Shown piece after piece: positions 17,178 through 24,944 of a stretch of DNA of 64,000 bases. Below the pieces are notes generated by a model. It was given only the letters and a program-made list of their open reading frames with translations, searched no databases and had not been told where the DNA came from. This DNA is from CALJDF01 sp038121105 (lineage in GTDB: Bacteria; Pseudomonadota; Alphaproteobacteria; SHVP01). Location of the stretch: the NCBI GenBank assembly GCA_038121105.1, contig JAYONB010000001.1:1-64000 (forward strand), read 5' to 3'. Positions within the stretch are counted from its first letter, which is position 1. Every line of letters begins with the position of its first letter. Made by a program: the position numbers and the translations under genes.

Positions 17178-19645
17178 GGGGCCCCTCCTTCCGAGGCATG
17201 GGCGCGCCACCTGCGCAGCAACAAGGCGTTGGATACAACACTGACGCTCGACATCGACATCGCGCCGCCGGCTACGGCCGGCGACAAGAACCCGGCGGCG
17301 GCGAGCGGAATGGCGATGATGTTGAAGATGAACGCCCAGAACAAGTTTTGCCAAATCTTGCGATAGGAAGCCCGCGAGGCGCGAATGGCGTCGGCAATCA
17401 ACAGAGGATCACCGCGCATTAACGTGATCCCGGCGGTGTGCATCGCGACGTCGGTGCCGGTGCCCATGGCAATCCCGATATCGGCGGCGGCCAGGGCGGG
17501 CGCATCGTTGATGCCGTCGCCGACCATCGCAACCACGTTCGATCCGTTGTCCTGGAGTCGGTTGATTTCAGCGGCTTTGTCGTCGGGGAGTACGCCCGCG
17601 ACCACATCGGTGATGCCGATGTCGGCGGCGACCGCGCGAGCGGTGCGTTCGTTGTCGCCGGTGAGCATGACGGTTCGCACGCCGAGATCACGCAAGCGCT
17701 TGATCGCTGCGGCAGCATGGGGTTTGACCTGATCGGCGGCTGCCAGGATGCCAAGAACGCGCGGCGTCGGTTCGGCTGCGGCGAGCCACATGACGGTGCG
17801 TCCGCGGGTTTCCAGGGATTCGCTTTGGGCGGTAAAGGCTTCGCGCGATGCTCCGATTTCGTCCATTAGACGCGGGCTGCCGAGGTAGAGGGTGCGACCT
17901 TCGACGGTGCCTCGGACGCCACGTCCGGTCAGGCTTTGGAAATCCGCGGCGGCGGTGATTGGACCGTCGAGATCTGTGGCCCGATCAAGAACGGCGCGGG
18001 CCAGAGGATGTTCGCTGCCGACTTGTAGGGCTGCGGCCCACTTCAGAACGGATTCTTCGGCTTCGCCCGCGGCTGGGATGAGATCGGTTAATCCCGGGCG
18101 CCCTTCGGTTAGCGTACCGGTCTTGTCGAGCACCACCGTGTTGATGCGATGGCCGTGCTCCAGAGCCTCGGCGTCTTTGATGAGGATGCCGGCGCGGGCG
18201 GCCGCGCCTGTCCCCACCATGATGGCCGTCGGGGTCGCCAAACCGAGGGCGCAGGGACAAGCCACGACCAAGACGGAAATCGCCGCGATCAGCCCGGCGG
18301 CATAGTCGCCACCGAAGAGCCACCAAGCGACAAAGGTCGCCGCGGCTATCAGCAGTACCACCGGGACGAAGATGCCGCTGACGCGGTCGACGAGGCGCTG
18401 GACGGGTGCTTTGCTGGCCTGCGCGCCCTCGACCATTCTGATGATACGTGACAGCGTCGTGTTGCCGCCGACCGCGGTAACGCGCACGCGCAAGAGGCCC
18501 GCGCCGTTGATGGCGCCGCCGGTGACCGTGTCGTCGATCGATTTGGCGACCGGCATGCTTTCGCCGGTAATCAGGGCTTCGTCGACATCGCTTTGGCCTT
18601 CTTCGACGATCCCGTCGACGGGGATGCGCCCACCCGGACGGATCACGACGAGATCTCCGGTCAGGACGTCGTCGACCGGGATCGTCACCTCCTGCCCGTC
18701 ACGCAGGACGGCGGCAGAATCGGGGCGCAGCTTCATCAACGCTCGAATGGCGGCGGTGGTGCCGCGCTTGGCACGCGCCTCAAACCACCGACCGAGCAAG
18801 ACGAAAGTGATGATGACCGCAGCCGCGCCGAAATGCAGATGGCCCGACGGATTGAAGCTCGGGGCCAACCACAGGAACAGGCTGAAGAAGTAGGCGGACG
18901 AGGTGCCGAGCGCGACGAGGAGGTCCATGTTGCCCGCGCCGGCCCGAACGGCCTTGAAGCCGGCAACATAGAAGCGCCGGCCGAAATAGAATTGAACCGG
19001 CGTGGCGAGCAGGAATTGTACCCACGGTGCTAGGAATGCTTGGCCGCCAGCCAGGACCACCAGCATTTGGACCAGCAAGGGGGCGGCTAGTGCCGCCGCC
19101 CCGAGAAGGTGAAAGAGGTCGCGTCGGGCTTTGCGAGCCTGCGCCTGGTCTTCGTCCCGCGGTGTGGTCTTGCCAAGGACCGAAGCGCCATATCCAGCAC
19201 GCGCGACGGCATCGGTCAGCGCGCGCGGGTCGATCACGCCTTTGGGCGCCCGGACGGTGGCTTGCTCGGTCGCCAAGTTGACCTGCACCGACGCGACACC
19301 GGGGAGGCGACTGAGGGTTTTTTCGACACGTCCGACGCACGTGGCGCAGGTCATGCCGGTGATCTTCAAGGTGGTCGTGTCGTCCGGTACGCTAAACCCG
19401 GTTCGGGTCACCGCCGAAACGAAATCGTTCAGTTTGGCACGGGTGGTGTCATAGGTGACGTCGGCCCGTTCGGCGGCGAGATTGACGCTGACTGCGGAGA
19501 CGCCGGGTACCCTGTTCAGGGCTTTTTCGACACGGGCGACGCAGCTCGCGCACGTCATGCCGGCGACCGGGAGCGTGATTTGACGATCGCCGGTCGCGGT
19601 GGCCGCGCGGACCTCGTCGGTTGGGGCATCGGCTCGGATGGCCAT
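17174..19645 (-). CDS. copA: Cu(I)-exporting P-type ATPase with two HMA domains
   Basis: CopA pumps Cu(I) from the cytoplasm to the periplasm. The 823-residue protein begins with two heavy-metal domains, GMTCASC (Cys32/35) and GMTCATC (Cys100/103). Eight membrane helices follow, with the transport motif CPC at 463-465. The phosphorylation motif DKTGT is at 507-511, the TGE-type motif is LITGESMPVAKS, the ATP-binding HP is in SEHPLARAV, and the hinge is MVGDGINDAPALAAADIGIA. The stop overlaps the cueR start. The promoter geometry places the transcription start at or within a base or two of the ATG, so the mRNA may be leaderless; no Shine-Dalgarno sequence is seen. Confidence 0.97.
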   Translation of the reverse strand: MAIRADAPTDEVRAATATGDRQITLPVAGMTCASCVARVEKALNRVPGVSAVSVNLAAERADVTYDTTRAKLNDFVSAVTRTGFSVPDDTTTLKITGMTCATCVGRVEKTLSRLPGVASVQVNLATEQATVRAPKGVIDPRALTDAVARAGYGASVLGKTTPRDEDQAQARKARRDLFHLLGAAALAAPLLVQMLVVLAGGQAFLAPWVQFLLATPVQFYFGRRFYVAGFKAVRAGAGNMDLLVALGTSSAYFFSLFLWLAPSFNPSGHLHFGAAAVIITFVLLGRWFEARAKRGTTAAIRALMKLRPDSAAVLRDGQEVTIPVDDVLTGDLVVIRPGGRIPVDGIVEEGQSDVDEALITGESMPVAKSIDDTVTGGAINGAGLLRVRVTAVGGNTTLSRIIRMVEGAQASKAPVQRLVDRVSGIFVPVVLLIAAATFVAWWLFGGDYAAGLIAAISVLVVACPCALGLATPTAIMVGTGAAARAGILIKDAEALEHGHRINTVVLDKTGTLTEGRPGLTDLIPAAGEAEESVLKWAAALQVGSEHPLARAVLDRATDLDGPITAAADFQSLTGRGVRGTVEGRTLYLGSPRLMDEIGASREAFTAQSESLETRGRTVMWLAAAEPTPRVLGILAAADQVKPHAAAAIKRLRDLGVRTVMLTGDNERTARAVAADIGITDVVAGVLPDDKAAEINRLQDNGSNVVAMVGDGINDAPALAAADIGIAMGTGTDVAMHTAGITLMRGDPLLIADAIRASRASYRKIWQNLFWAFIFNIIAIPLAAAGFLSPAVAGGAMSMSSVSVVSNALLLRRWRAHASEGGAP

Positions 19646-19651
19646 GGGTTC

Positions 19652-19682
19652 TATATAGGGGTTCTAGTTACAGGAAGGTCAA
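19652..19682 (-). promoter_or_regulatory. CueR-type promoter/operator of copA with 19-bp spacer
   Basis: On the minus strand a -35 TTGACC (19677-19682) and a -10 TATATA (19652-19657) are separated by exactly 19 bases (19658-19676). This over-long spacing is the hallmark of MerR-family activated promoters. The spacer starts with the CueR-like left half-site (ACCTTCC, counting the -35 end) and a GTAACT centre; the right half-site (AGAACCCC) is degenerate. The -10 lies six bases before the copA ATG. A second, outward-facing CTTGACCTT (plus strand, 19694-19702) forms a 9-bp inverted repeat with the one used here. Confidence 0.72.
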
Positions 19683-19793
19683 GGTTGTCGATGCTTGACC
19701 TTACGAGCGTTCCCCTGCTTAGTTCGCTGCACGCCGCGGCTTGCCTCGGTCATCACCGCTTTCCACATCAAGAAGACAGCACAAGGTGTTGAT

Positions 19794-20825
19794 ATGGCTT
19801 ATATTTCTATGAAAGAGGTCCTCGGTCGCGTTGCCGCAGGCGGGACCCTTTCCGAGGCTGAGGCTGCCGGCGCCTTCGAAATCATGATGTCGGGCGAAGC
19901 GACCGCCGCCCAAATCGGCGCGTTGCTGATGGGGATGCGCCTACGCGGCGAAACGGTGACGGAAATCGCCGGCGGCGTTCGGGTGATGCGTGACAAGGCG
20001 CTCATGATCGAGGCCCCGGAAGGAGCGATCGATACGGTCGGCACCGGCGGTGACGCGGCGGGTACCTACAATGTCTCGACCGCCGCGGCGTTCGTCGTCG
20101 CCGCAACCGGCGTGCCTGTGGCCAAACACGGCAATCGCGCGTTGTCGTCGAAATCCGGCGCCGCAGACGTGCTGACCGAGTTGGGCGTCAATGTCGATTG
20201 CGACATGGCCTTGGTGAAGAAGGCGCTTTGGGACACCGGGATCTGCTTCATGATGGCGCCGCGCCACCACGGCGCTATGCGGCACGTCGGCCCCGCGCGC
20301 GTGGAGATGGGCGTGCGAACAATCTTCAATCTGTTGGGCCCGCTGGCCAATCCGGCAGGCGTGAAGCGCCAACTGACCGGCGTGTTCGCCAAGGAATGGG
20401 TCGAACCGATGGCGCGCGTGCTGGCCAACCTGGGCAGCGAGCGGGCCTGGATCGTCCATGGCCAGGATGGGTTGGACGAAATTACCACGACGGGATCGAC
20501 CTGGGTGGCGGAACTCGACAACGGTCAGATCAAGACCTTCGAGATTACGCCCGAGGATGCCGGTTTGCCGCGGGCCACGATCACCGACCTCAAAGGCGGC
20601 GATCCGGCGACCAACGCGTTGGCGTTGAACGCGGTGCTGGATGGGCACCAGGGCGCCTATCGTGACATCGTGCTGTTTAACGCCGCCGGGGCGCTGATTG
20701 TGGCGGGCAAGGTCTCGGACCTCAAAGAGGGCGTGGCGATGGCCGCGGACGCGATTGACAAAGGCGCTGCCCGCAAAGTGCTGCAGGACTTGATCGAGGC
20801 GACCAACCAACGGCCGCCGATGTGA
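19794..20825 (+). CDS. trpD: Anthranilate phosphoribosyltransferase
   Basis: TrpD attaches phosphoribosyl pyrophosphate to anthranilate, the second step of tryptophan synthesis. The 343-residue protein has the PRPP-binding motif GTGGDAAGTYNVST (about 82-95), then VAKHGNRALSSKSGAADVL and NLLGPLANPAG. The chosen ATG has AAGG seven bases upstream; the frame is open 33 codons further up without support. It overlaps trpC by four bases (GTGA). trpE and trpG, which I recall directly upstream in related genomes, are absent here and their place is taken by the copper cassette, so they must be encoded elsewhere. Confidence 0.97.
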   Translation: MAYISMKEVLGRVAAGGTLSEAEAAGAFEIMMSGEATAAQIGALLMGMRLRGETVTEIAGGVRVMRDKALMIEAPEGAIDTVGTGGDAAGTYNVSTAAAFVVAATGVPVAKHGNRALSSKSGAADVLTELGVNVDCDMALVKKALWDTGICFMMAPRHHGAMRHVGPARVEMGVRTIFNLLGPLANPAGVKRQLTGVFAKEWVEPMARVLANLGSERAWIVHGQDGLDEITTTGSTWVAELDNGQIKTFEITPEDAGLPRATITDLKGGDPATNALALNAVLDGHQGAYRDIVLFNAAGALIVAGKVSDLKEGVAMAADAIDKGAARKVLQDLIEATNQRPPM

Positions 20826-21634
20826 GCAACGCGCTCACCCAGATTTGCGCCGACAAGCGCGACCACATCGCCGCGCAAAAGGCGCTGCACACCGAAGCTG
20901 ACTTGTTGGCGCGCGCCTCCGCGCAATCCGCGCCGCGCGGCTTTCGCGCCGCGCTCGAACGCGCGTCGGGTGACGGCGGGTTCGGGTTGATCGCCGAGAT
21001 CAAAAAGGCCTCGCCCTCGAAAGGGCTGATCCGACCGGATTTCGATCCCCCTGCCCTCGCCCGCGCCTATGCCGCGGGTGGCGCGACGTGCTTGTCGGTG
21101 CTGACCGACGTACCGCATTTCCAGGGTGCGGACGATTATTTGGTCGCCGCACGCGCCGCCGTGAGCCTACCGGTGCTGCGCAAGGATTTCATGCTGGAAC
21201 CCTACCAAGTGGTCGAGGCACGCGCGTTGGGCGCCGATTGCATTTTGATCATCATGGCGGCGGTAGACGATGCGACGGCGCGCGATCTCGAAGCCATGGC
21301 GACGGATCTCGGCATGGACGTGTTGGTGGAAGTGCACAACGCCCCAGAGCTGACGCGTGCTCTGACCCTGAAATCGCGTCTGCTCGGCATCAATAACCGC
21401 GACCTTACCTCGCTGACCGTAGATCTTGGGACGACCGAAGCATTGGCACCCGAGGTGCCGAGCGACGCGACGCTGGTCTCGGAAAGCGGGCTGTATTCGC
21501 CCGACGATTTGCAGCGCATGGCGGCGTGCGGGGCACGGTGTTTCTTGGTGGGCGAATCACTGATGCGGCAAGACGATGTGGCGGCGGCGACGGCGGCTTT
21601 GCTGAAACGGCCCGCCGCGCGGCGCCGGGCTTGA
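20822..21634 (+). CDS. trpC: Indole-3-glycerol phosphate synthase
   Basis: TrpC closes the indole ring from the anthranilate-derived ribulotide. The 270-residue beta/alpha-barrel contains LIAEIKKASPSKGLIRPDFD (catalytic lysines), LSVLTDVPHFQGADDYL, PVLRKDFMLEPYQVVEARA, LLGINNRDLTSLTVDL and LVSESGLYSPDDL. All are family signatures. It starts at a GTG within the trpD stop (GTGA overlap). The C-terminus ends in a short Arg/Ala tail. moaC follows after 10 bases, so trpD, trpC, moaC and moeA are likely one transcript, a combination common in Rhodospirillales. Confidence 0.97.
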   Translation: MSNALTQICADKRDHIAAQKALHTEADLLARASAQSAPRGFRAALERASGDGGFGLIAEIKKASPSKGLIRPDFDPPALARAYAAGGATCLSVLTDVPHFQGADDYLVAARAAVSLPVLRKDFMLEPYQVVEARALGADCILIIMAAVDDATARDLEAMATDLGMDVLVEVHNAPELTRALTLKSRLLGINNRDLTSLTVDLGTTEALAPEVPSDATLVSESGLYSPDDLQRMAACGARCFLVGESLMRQDDVAAATAALLKRPAARRRA

Positions 21635-21644
21635 GGCGCAGGCC

Positions 21645-22121
21645 GTGAGCAAACTCACGCACTTCGATGCCGCGGGCAACGCCCAGATGGTGGATGTTTC
21701 CGACAAGGACGTCACCGAGCGGACCGCCAGCGCGGGCGCGACCATCACGATGCAATCCGAAACGCTGGCGTTGATCCAAGAGGGTCGCGCGAAGAAGGGC
21801 GACGTACTGGGTACCGCGCGTTTGGCCGGGATCATGGCGGCCAAGAAAACCTCGGACCTCATTCCGTTGTGCCATCCCTTGGCGCTGTCGTCGGTGACGG
21901 TCGACTTGGTGTGCGACCCCAAACGTAACGCCGTCGACATCACGGCGACGTGCAAGTTGAAGGGTCGCACCGGAGTGGAGATGGAGGCACTGATGGCGGC
22001 GTCCGTGGCCGCCCTGACGGTGTACGACATGTGCAAGGCAGTGGACCGGGGAATGGTGATCTACGAGGTCAAGCTGTTGCACAAAGCCGGTGGGAAGTCG
22101 GGCGACTTCTCGGCGTCATGA
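21645..22121 (+). CDS. moaC: Cyclic pyranopterin monophosphate synthase
   Basis: MoaC works with MoaA in the first step of molybdenum cofactor synthesis, making cyclic pyranopterin monophosphate. The 158-residue protein is normal length. It shows LTHFDAAGNAQMVDVSDKDV at the N-terminus, LIPLCHPLALSSV (active site region), GVEMEALMAASVAALTVYDM and the C-terminal KSGDFSAS. It begins with GTG just after trpC. moeA, which acts late in the same pathway, starts 12 bases after its stop. Confidence 0.97.
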   Translation: MSKLTHFDAAGNAQMVDVSDKDVTERTASAGATITMQSETLALIQEGRAKKGDVLGTARLAGIMAAKKTSDLIPLCHPLALSSVTVDLVCDPKRNAVDITATCKLKGRTGVEMEALMAASVAALTVYDMCKAVDRGMVIYEVKLLHKAGGKSGDFSAS

Positions 22122-22133
22122 GGTCGGTTGTTG

Positions 22134-23363
22134 ATGGCTAGATCCCCGTTGATGCCGGTGGCAGATGCGTTGGCGCGAATTACCGGTGCGCTGCCCCCCC
22201 TCGCCCCAGAAAGCGTGAGCGTTGCCGAGGCCTACGGGCGCGTGCTGGCCGAGAGCGTGGGGGCGCGCGTGACGCAACCGCCGGTGGCGGTTTCGGCGAT
22301 GGATGGTTATGCGGTGCGGGCGGCGGATGTGGCCGAGGTGCCGACGAGCTTGCGGGTGATCGGCGAGGCACCGGCCGGCGAGGCATTCGACGGCACGCTT
22401 GGCGAAGGCGAAGCTGTGCGCATTTTCACCGGTGCGCCGGTGCCGGACGGGGCCGACGCCATCGTGATCCAAGAGGACACCACGCGCGACGGCGATCTGG
22501 TGAAGGTGTCGGCGGGCGTGCCGGCGGGCAAATTCATTCGCCCGGCGGGGCTCGATTTCAGCGCGGGTGACGAACGCTTGGCCAAAGGTCGGATGTTGAC
22601 GGCGCGCGATGTTGCGTTGGCGGCGGCCATGAACGTGCCGTGGTTGATGGTGACCCGGAAACCCCGCATCGCCCTGCTTGCCACCGGCGATGAAATCGTG
22701 CGACCGGGCGAAGCGGTGGGGCCAAATCAGATCGTCTCATCGAACGCTTTAGCGCTGGCGGCGCTCATCAAATCGCGTGGCGGCGAACCGATCGACCTCG
22801 GTATCGCGCCCGACAATCGCGCGTCGTTGGCGGCGATGGCCGATGGCGCGCGCGGCGCCGATTTGCTGATCACGCTGGGTGGCGCGTCGGTCGGCGACCA
22901 CGACCTCGTGCAAAGCGTGTTGGGCGAGAAAGGACTCGCAATCGATTTCTGGCGCATCGCGATGCGGCCGGGGAAACCGCTGATGTTCGGCGCGATCGGC
23001 GAAACGCCGATGTTGGGCCTGCCGGGGAACCCGGTGTCGTCGTTGGTGTGCGGACTGGTGTTCGTCTCGGCGGCGATCCACACCATGCTGGGGCGCAGCG
23101 GGAACTATCTTGAGACCGACACGGCGCGGCTGGGGCGCGATCTGCCCGGGAACGACGAGCGTCAGGATTACCTGCGCGCCACCCTCACCCGGGCCGACGA
23201 TGGCGGGTTGGTGGCAACCCCGTTCGACAAGCAAGACTCGTCCATGTTGACGCGGCTGGCGGCCGCACAAGCGCTGGTCGTTCGCGCGCCTCATGCCGCG
23301 GCGGCACCGCAAGGTAGCGTCGTCCCCATCGTCCGGATCGAGGCACCCGACCAAGGGCTTTAG
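22134..23363 (+). CDS. moeA: Molybdopterin molybdenumtransferase
   Basis: MoeA inserts molybdate into adenylated molybdopterin. The protein (409 residues from the ATG at 22134) has the family opening VADALARITGALPPLAPESV, the conserved PPVAVSAMDGYAVRAADV, the GAPVPDGADAIVIQEDT loop, and the MoCF-binding signature ITLGGASVGDHD with GLPGNPVSSLVC. A TTG two codons earlier (22128) is in frame, but the ATG has GAGG ten bases upstream and a better N-terminus. The gap to lexA holds the SOS box, so lexA has its own promoter. Confidence 0.96.
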   Translation: MARSPLMPVADALARITGALPPLAPESVSVAEAYGRVLAESVGARVTQPPVAVSAMDGYAVRAADVAEVPTSLRVIGEAPAGEAFDGTLGEGEAVRIFTGAPVPDGADAIVIQEDTTRDGDLVKVSAGVPAGKFIRPAGLDFSAGDERLAKGRMLTARDVALAAAMNVPWLMVTRKPRIALLATGDEIVRPGEAVGPNQIVSSNALALAALIKSRGGEPIDLGIAPDNRASLAAMADGARGADLLITLGGASVGDHDLVQSVLGEKGLAIDFWRIAMRPGKPLMFGAIGETPMLGLPGNPVSSLVCGLVFVSAAIHTMLGRSGNYLETDTARLGRDLPGNDERQDYLRATLTRADDGGLVATPFDKQDSSMLTRLAAAQALVVRAPHAAAAPQGSVVPIVRIEAPDQGL

Positions 23364-23385
23364 ACCACATCTTGACCCTCAATGA

Positions 23386-23400
23386 GAACCAATGTAGAAC
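23386..23400 (+). promoter_or_regulatory. LexA (SOS) box upstream of lexA
   Basis: The site reads GAAC, seven bases, GAAC (23386-23389 and 23397-23400). This is the reverse complement of the alphaproteobacterial SOS box GTTC-N7-GTTC. It lies 55 bases before the lexA start codon, the right distance for autorepression. A second near-match, GTTG-N7-GTTC, sits at 23411-23425, closer to the gene and in the opposite orientation; together they may give cooperative binding. Confidence 0.85.
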
Positions 23401-23454
23401 ATCTAGCGATGTTGCTCATTTGTTCCGCCTGCGGGCGTCGTTAGAGGGCTCGGG

Positions 23455-24177
23455 ATGCTTACCAAGAAACAGCACCAACTCCTGCTTTTCATCCATCAGC
23501 GGCTGGAGAACGACGGCGTGTCGCCCTCGTTCGAGGAAATGAAGGCGGCGTTGGACCTCAAATCCAAGTCGGGGATTCACCGCCTCATCACAGCTCTTGA
23601 AGAGCGCGGTTTTTTGCGCCGCCTGCCCCACCGGGCACGGGCGCTCGAGGTTGTGCGCTTGCCTGGGGACAGCGTCCCCGAGGCGCGGCCGGCGCCGGTG
23701 CCGGTTGATGTTGAAGCCGAGAACGTCATTCGCGGGAGCTTCGGTGCGCCGCCGCGACCGCAGGCCGTGGCAATGGCCGAAACCGCCGAAGCTGTCGACC
23801 TCCCGCTTTACGGCAAGATCGCAGCAGGTGCACCGATCGAGGCGTTGCGCGACCCGGAGGGACAAACCGGGGTCCCAGCCTCCATGTTGAATCCGAAGCG
23901 GCGGCACTATGCGTTGTCGATCGACGGCGATTCGATGATCGATGCAGGCATTTTCGATGGCGACGTCGTGGTGATCGAGGAGTGCGAAACCGCCAACGAC
24001 GGCGAAATCGTCGTCGCGCTGGTCGACGACGAAGAGGCGACCCTCAAACGGTTGCGGCGGCGCGGCTCATCCGTCGCACTAGAGGCGGCGAACCCGGAAT
24101 ACGAGACGCGCATCTTTGGCCCCGACCGGGTCAAGGTCCAAGGTCGCCTCGTCGGGCTCATTCGCCAATATCACTAG
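23455..24177 (+). CDS. lexA: LexA repressor, SOS regulator
   Basis: LexA represses the DNA-damage regulon and cleaves itself when RecA is activated. The 240-residue protein has the N-terminal winged HTH (MLTKKQHQLLLFIHQRLEND onward to about 65) and a long linker of alphaproteobacterial type. The cleavage site is Ala124-Gly125 (KIAAGAPIEA), the catalytic Ser160 is in IDGDSMIDAG, and Lys198 is in EATLKRLRR. All autocleavage residues are present, so it should be functional. It is preceded by a GAAC-N7-GAAC box and converges on the next gene with only seven bases between the stops. Confidence 0.98.
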   Translation: MLTKKQHQLLLFIHQRLENDGVSPSFEEMKAALDLKSKSGIHRLITALEERGFLRRLPHRARALEVVRLPGDSVPEARPAPVPVDVEAENVIRGSFGAPPRPQAVAMAETAEAVDLPLYGKIAAGAPIEALRDPEGQTGVPASMLNPKRRHYALSIDGDSMIDAGIFDGDVVVIEECETANDGEIVVALVDDEEATLKRLRRRGSSVALEAANPEYETRIFGPDRVKVQGRLVGLIRQYH

Positions 24178-24184
24178 GCGCCTT

Positions 24185-24931
24185 CTAGCCGACGCGGGCG
24201 ATCTCACATGAGAGACGTGAATCCTCGCGGCGGGGGCTGACGCTGTCCGCGCGCAGTTCGGTGTTCAGAACTTGTTCGGCAATCAAGCCGCTCGCGCGGT
24301 GCACACGGGTGTAACCTTCGAAACGAATGGCGACGTGCTGACCTTCGAGAGACCCGCTCATCAAACCGCTTCGCCGAATAAAGACGTAGTCCTCGCCGCC
24401 CGAAGAGGTGGTGCCTTCGACCGCGAGGTTGATGGCGATGTCGACACCGCGCTGGGCGCTGGACGGCGCGACGCTCTCGGCGTTGATTTCATCGGACATC
24501 CGACCGGCGAATTCCGCTTCGGGCACCACGGACGTCGCGCCGGCACGCAGATCGCGGTAGGTCACGTCGTCGATCGGGTACCCCGCCATTTCCTCGATTT
24601 GGACATCGGCGGCGGCGCCTTCACCGTTGAAGTAGAGCTGGACGCCGTAAACCGCGACGGCGCTTGCCCCGCGCGGCGACCCTTTAACGTGGGCGTTCAG
24701 GACCGTGCCGTTGTCGTCGATGGTCGATTTTTCGATCGTGAAGGTCGTGCTGCCAATCTGCGAGACGCAGTGCGCCCGCCAGCCGGGCTTGACGTCGATG
24801 CGAAACGGGACGTCGATGGGAGTAATGACTCCTTGAAAGGCGGGTGCGACGAAATCGGCACTGAACGCCCGAACCGGGCCGAGTGCCACAAGAACGAGGC
24901 AGGCGGTCCCTGCAAGTTTGAACGAGCCCAT
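24185..24931 (-). CDS. Exported protein of unknown function, paralogue of the protein at 28168-29022
   Basis: This 248-residue protein has a signal peptide (about 1-25, cut after AFSA). The mature part has only two cysteines, one near the start (RAHCVSQ) and one near the very end (RLSCEIARVG), which could form a disulfide. I do not recognise the family. It shares ordered anchors with the protein at 28168-29022: FQG plus a PI motif after the signal, an early Cys, a YPIDD/FPIDA segment, IRRSG/VRRSG, a GLIAEQ/GLMAGE stretch and the final Cys. It therefore looks like a diverged paralogue. It lies 13 bases downstream of comEC. A periplasmic or cell-surface location is inferred. Confidence 0.75.
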   Translation of the reverse strand: MGSFKLAGTACLVLVALGPVRAFSADFVAPAFQGVITPIDVPFRIDVKPGWRAHCVSQIGSTTFTIEKSTIDDNGTVLNAHVKGSPRGASAVAVYGVQLYFNGEGAAADVQIEEMAGYPIDDVTYRDLRAGATSVVPEAEFAGRMSDEINAESVAPSSAQRGVDIAINLAVEGTTSSGGEDYVFIRRSGLMSGSLEGQHVAIRFEGYTRVHRASGLIAEQVLNTELRADSVSPRREDSRLSCEIARVG

Positions 24932-24944
24932 CGTTTCTCCCGCG

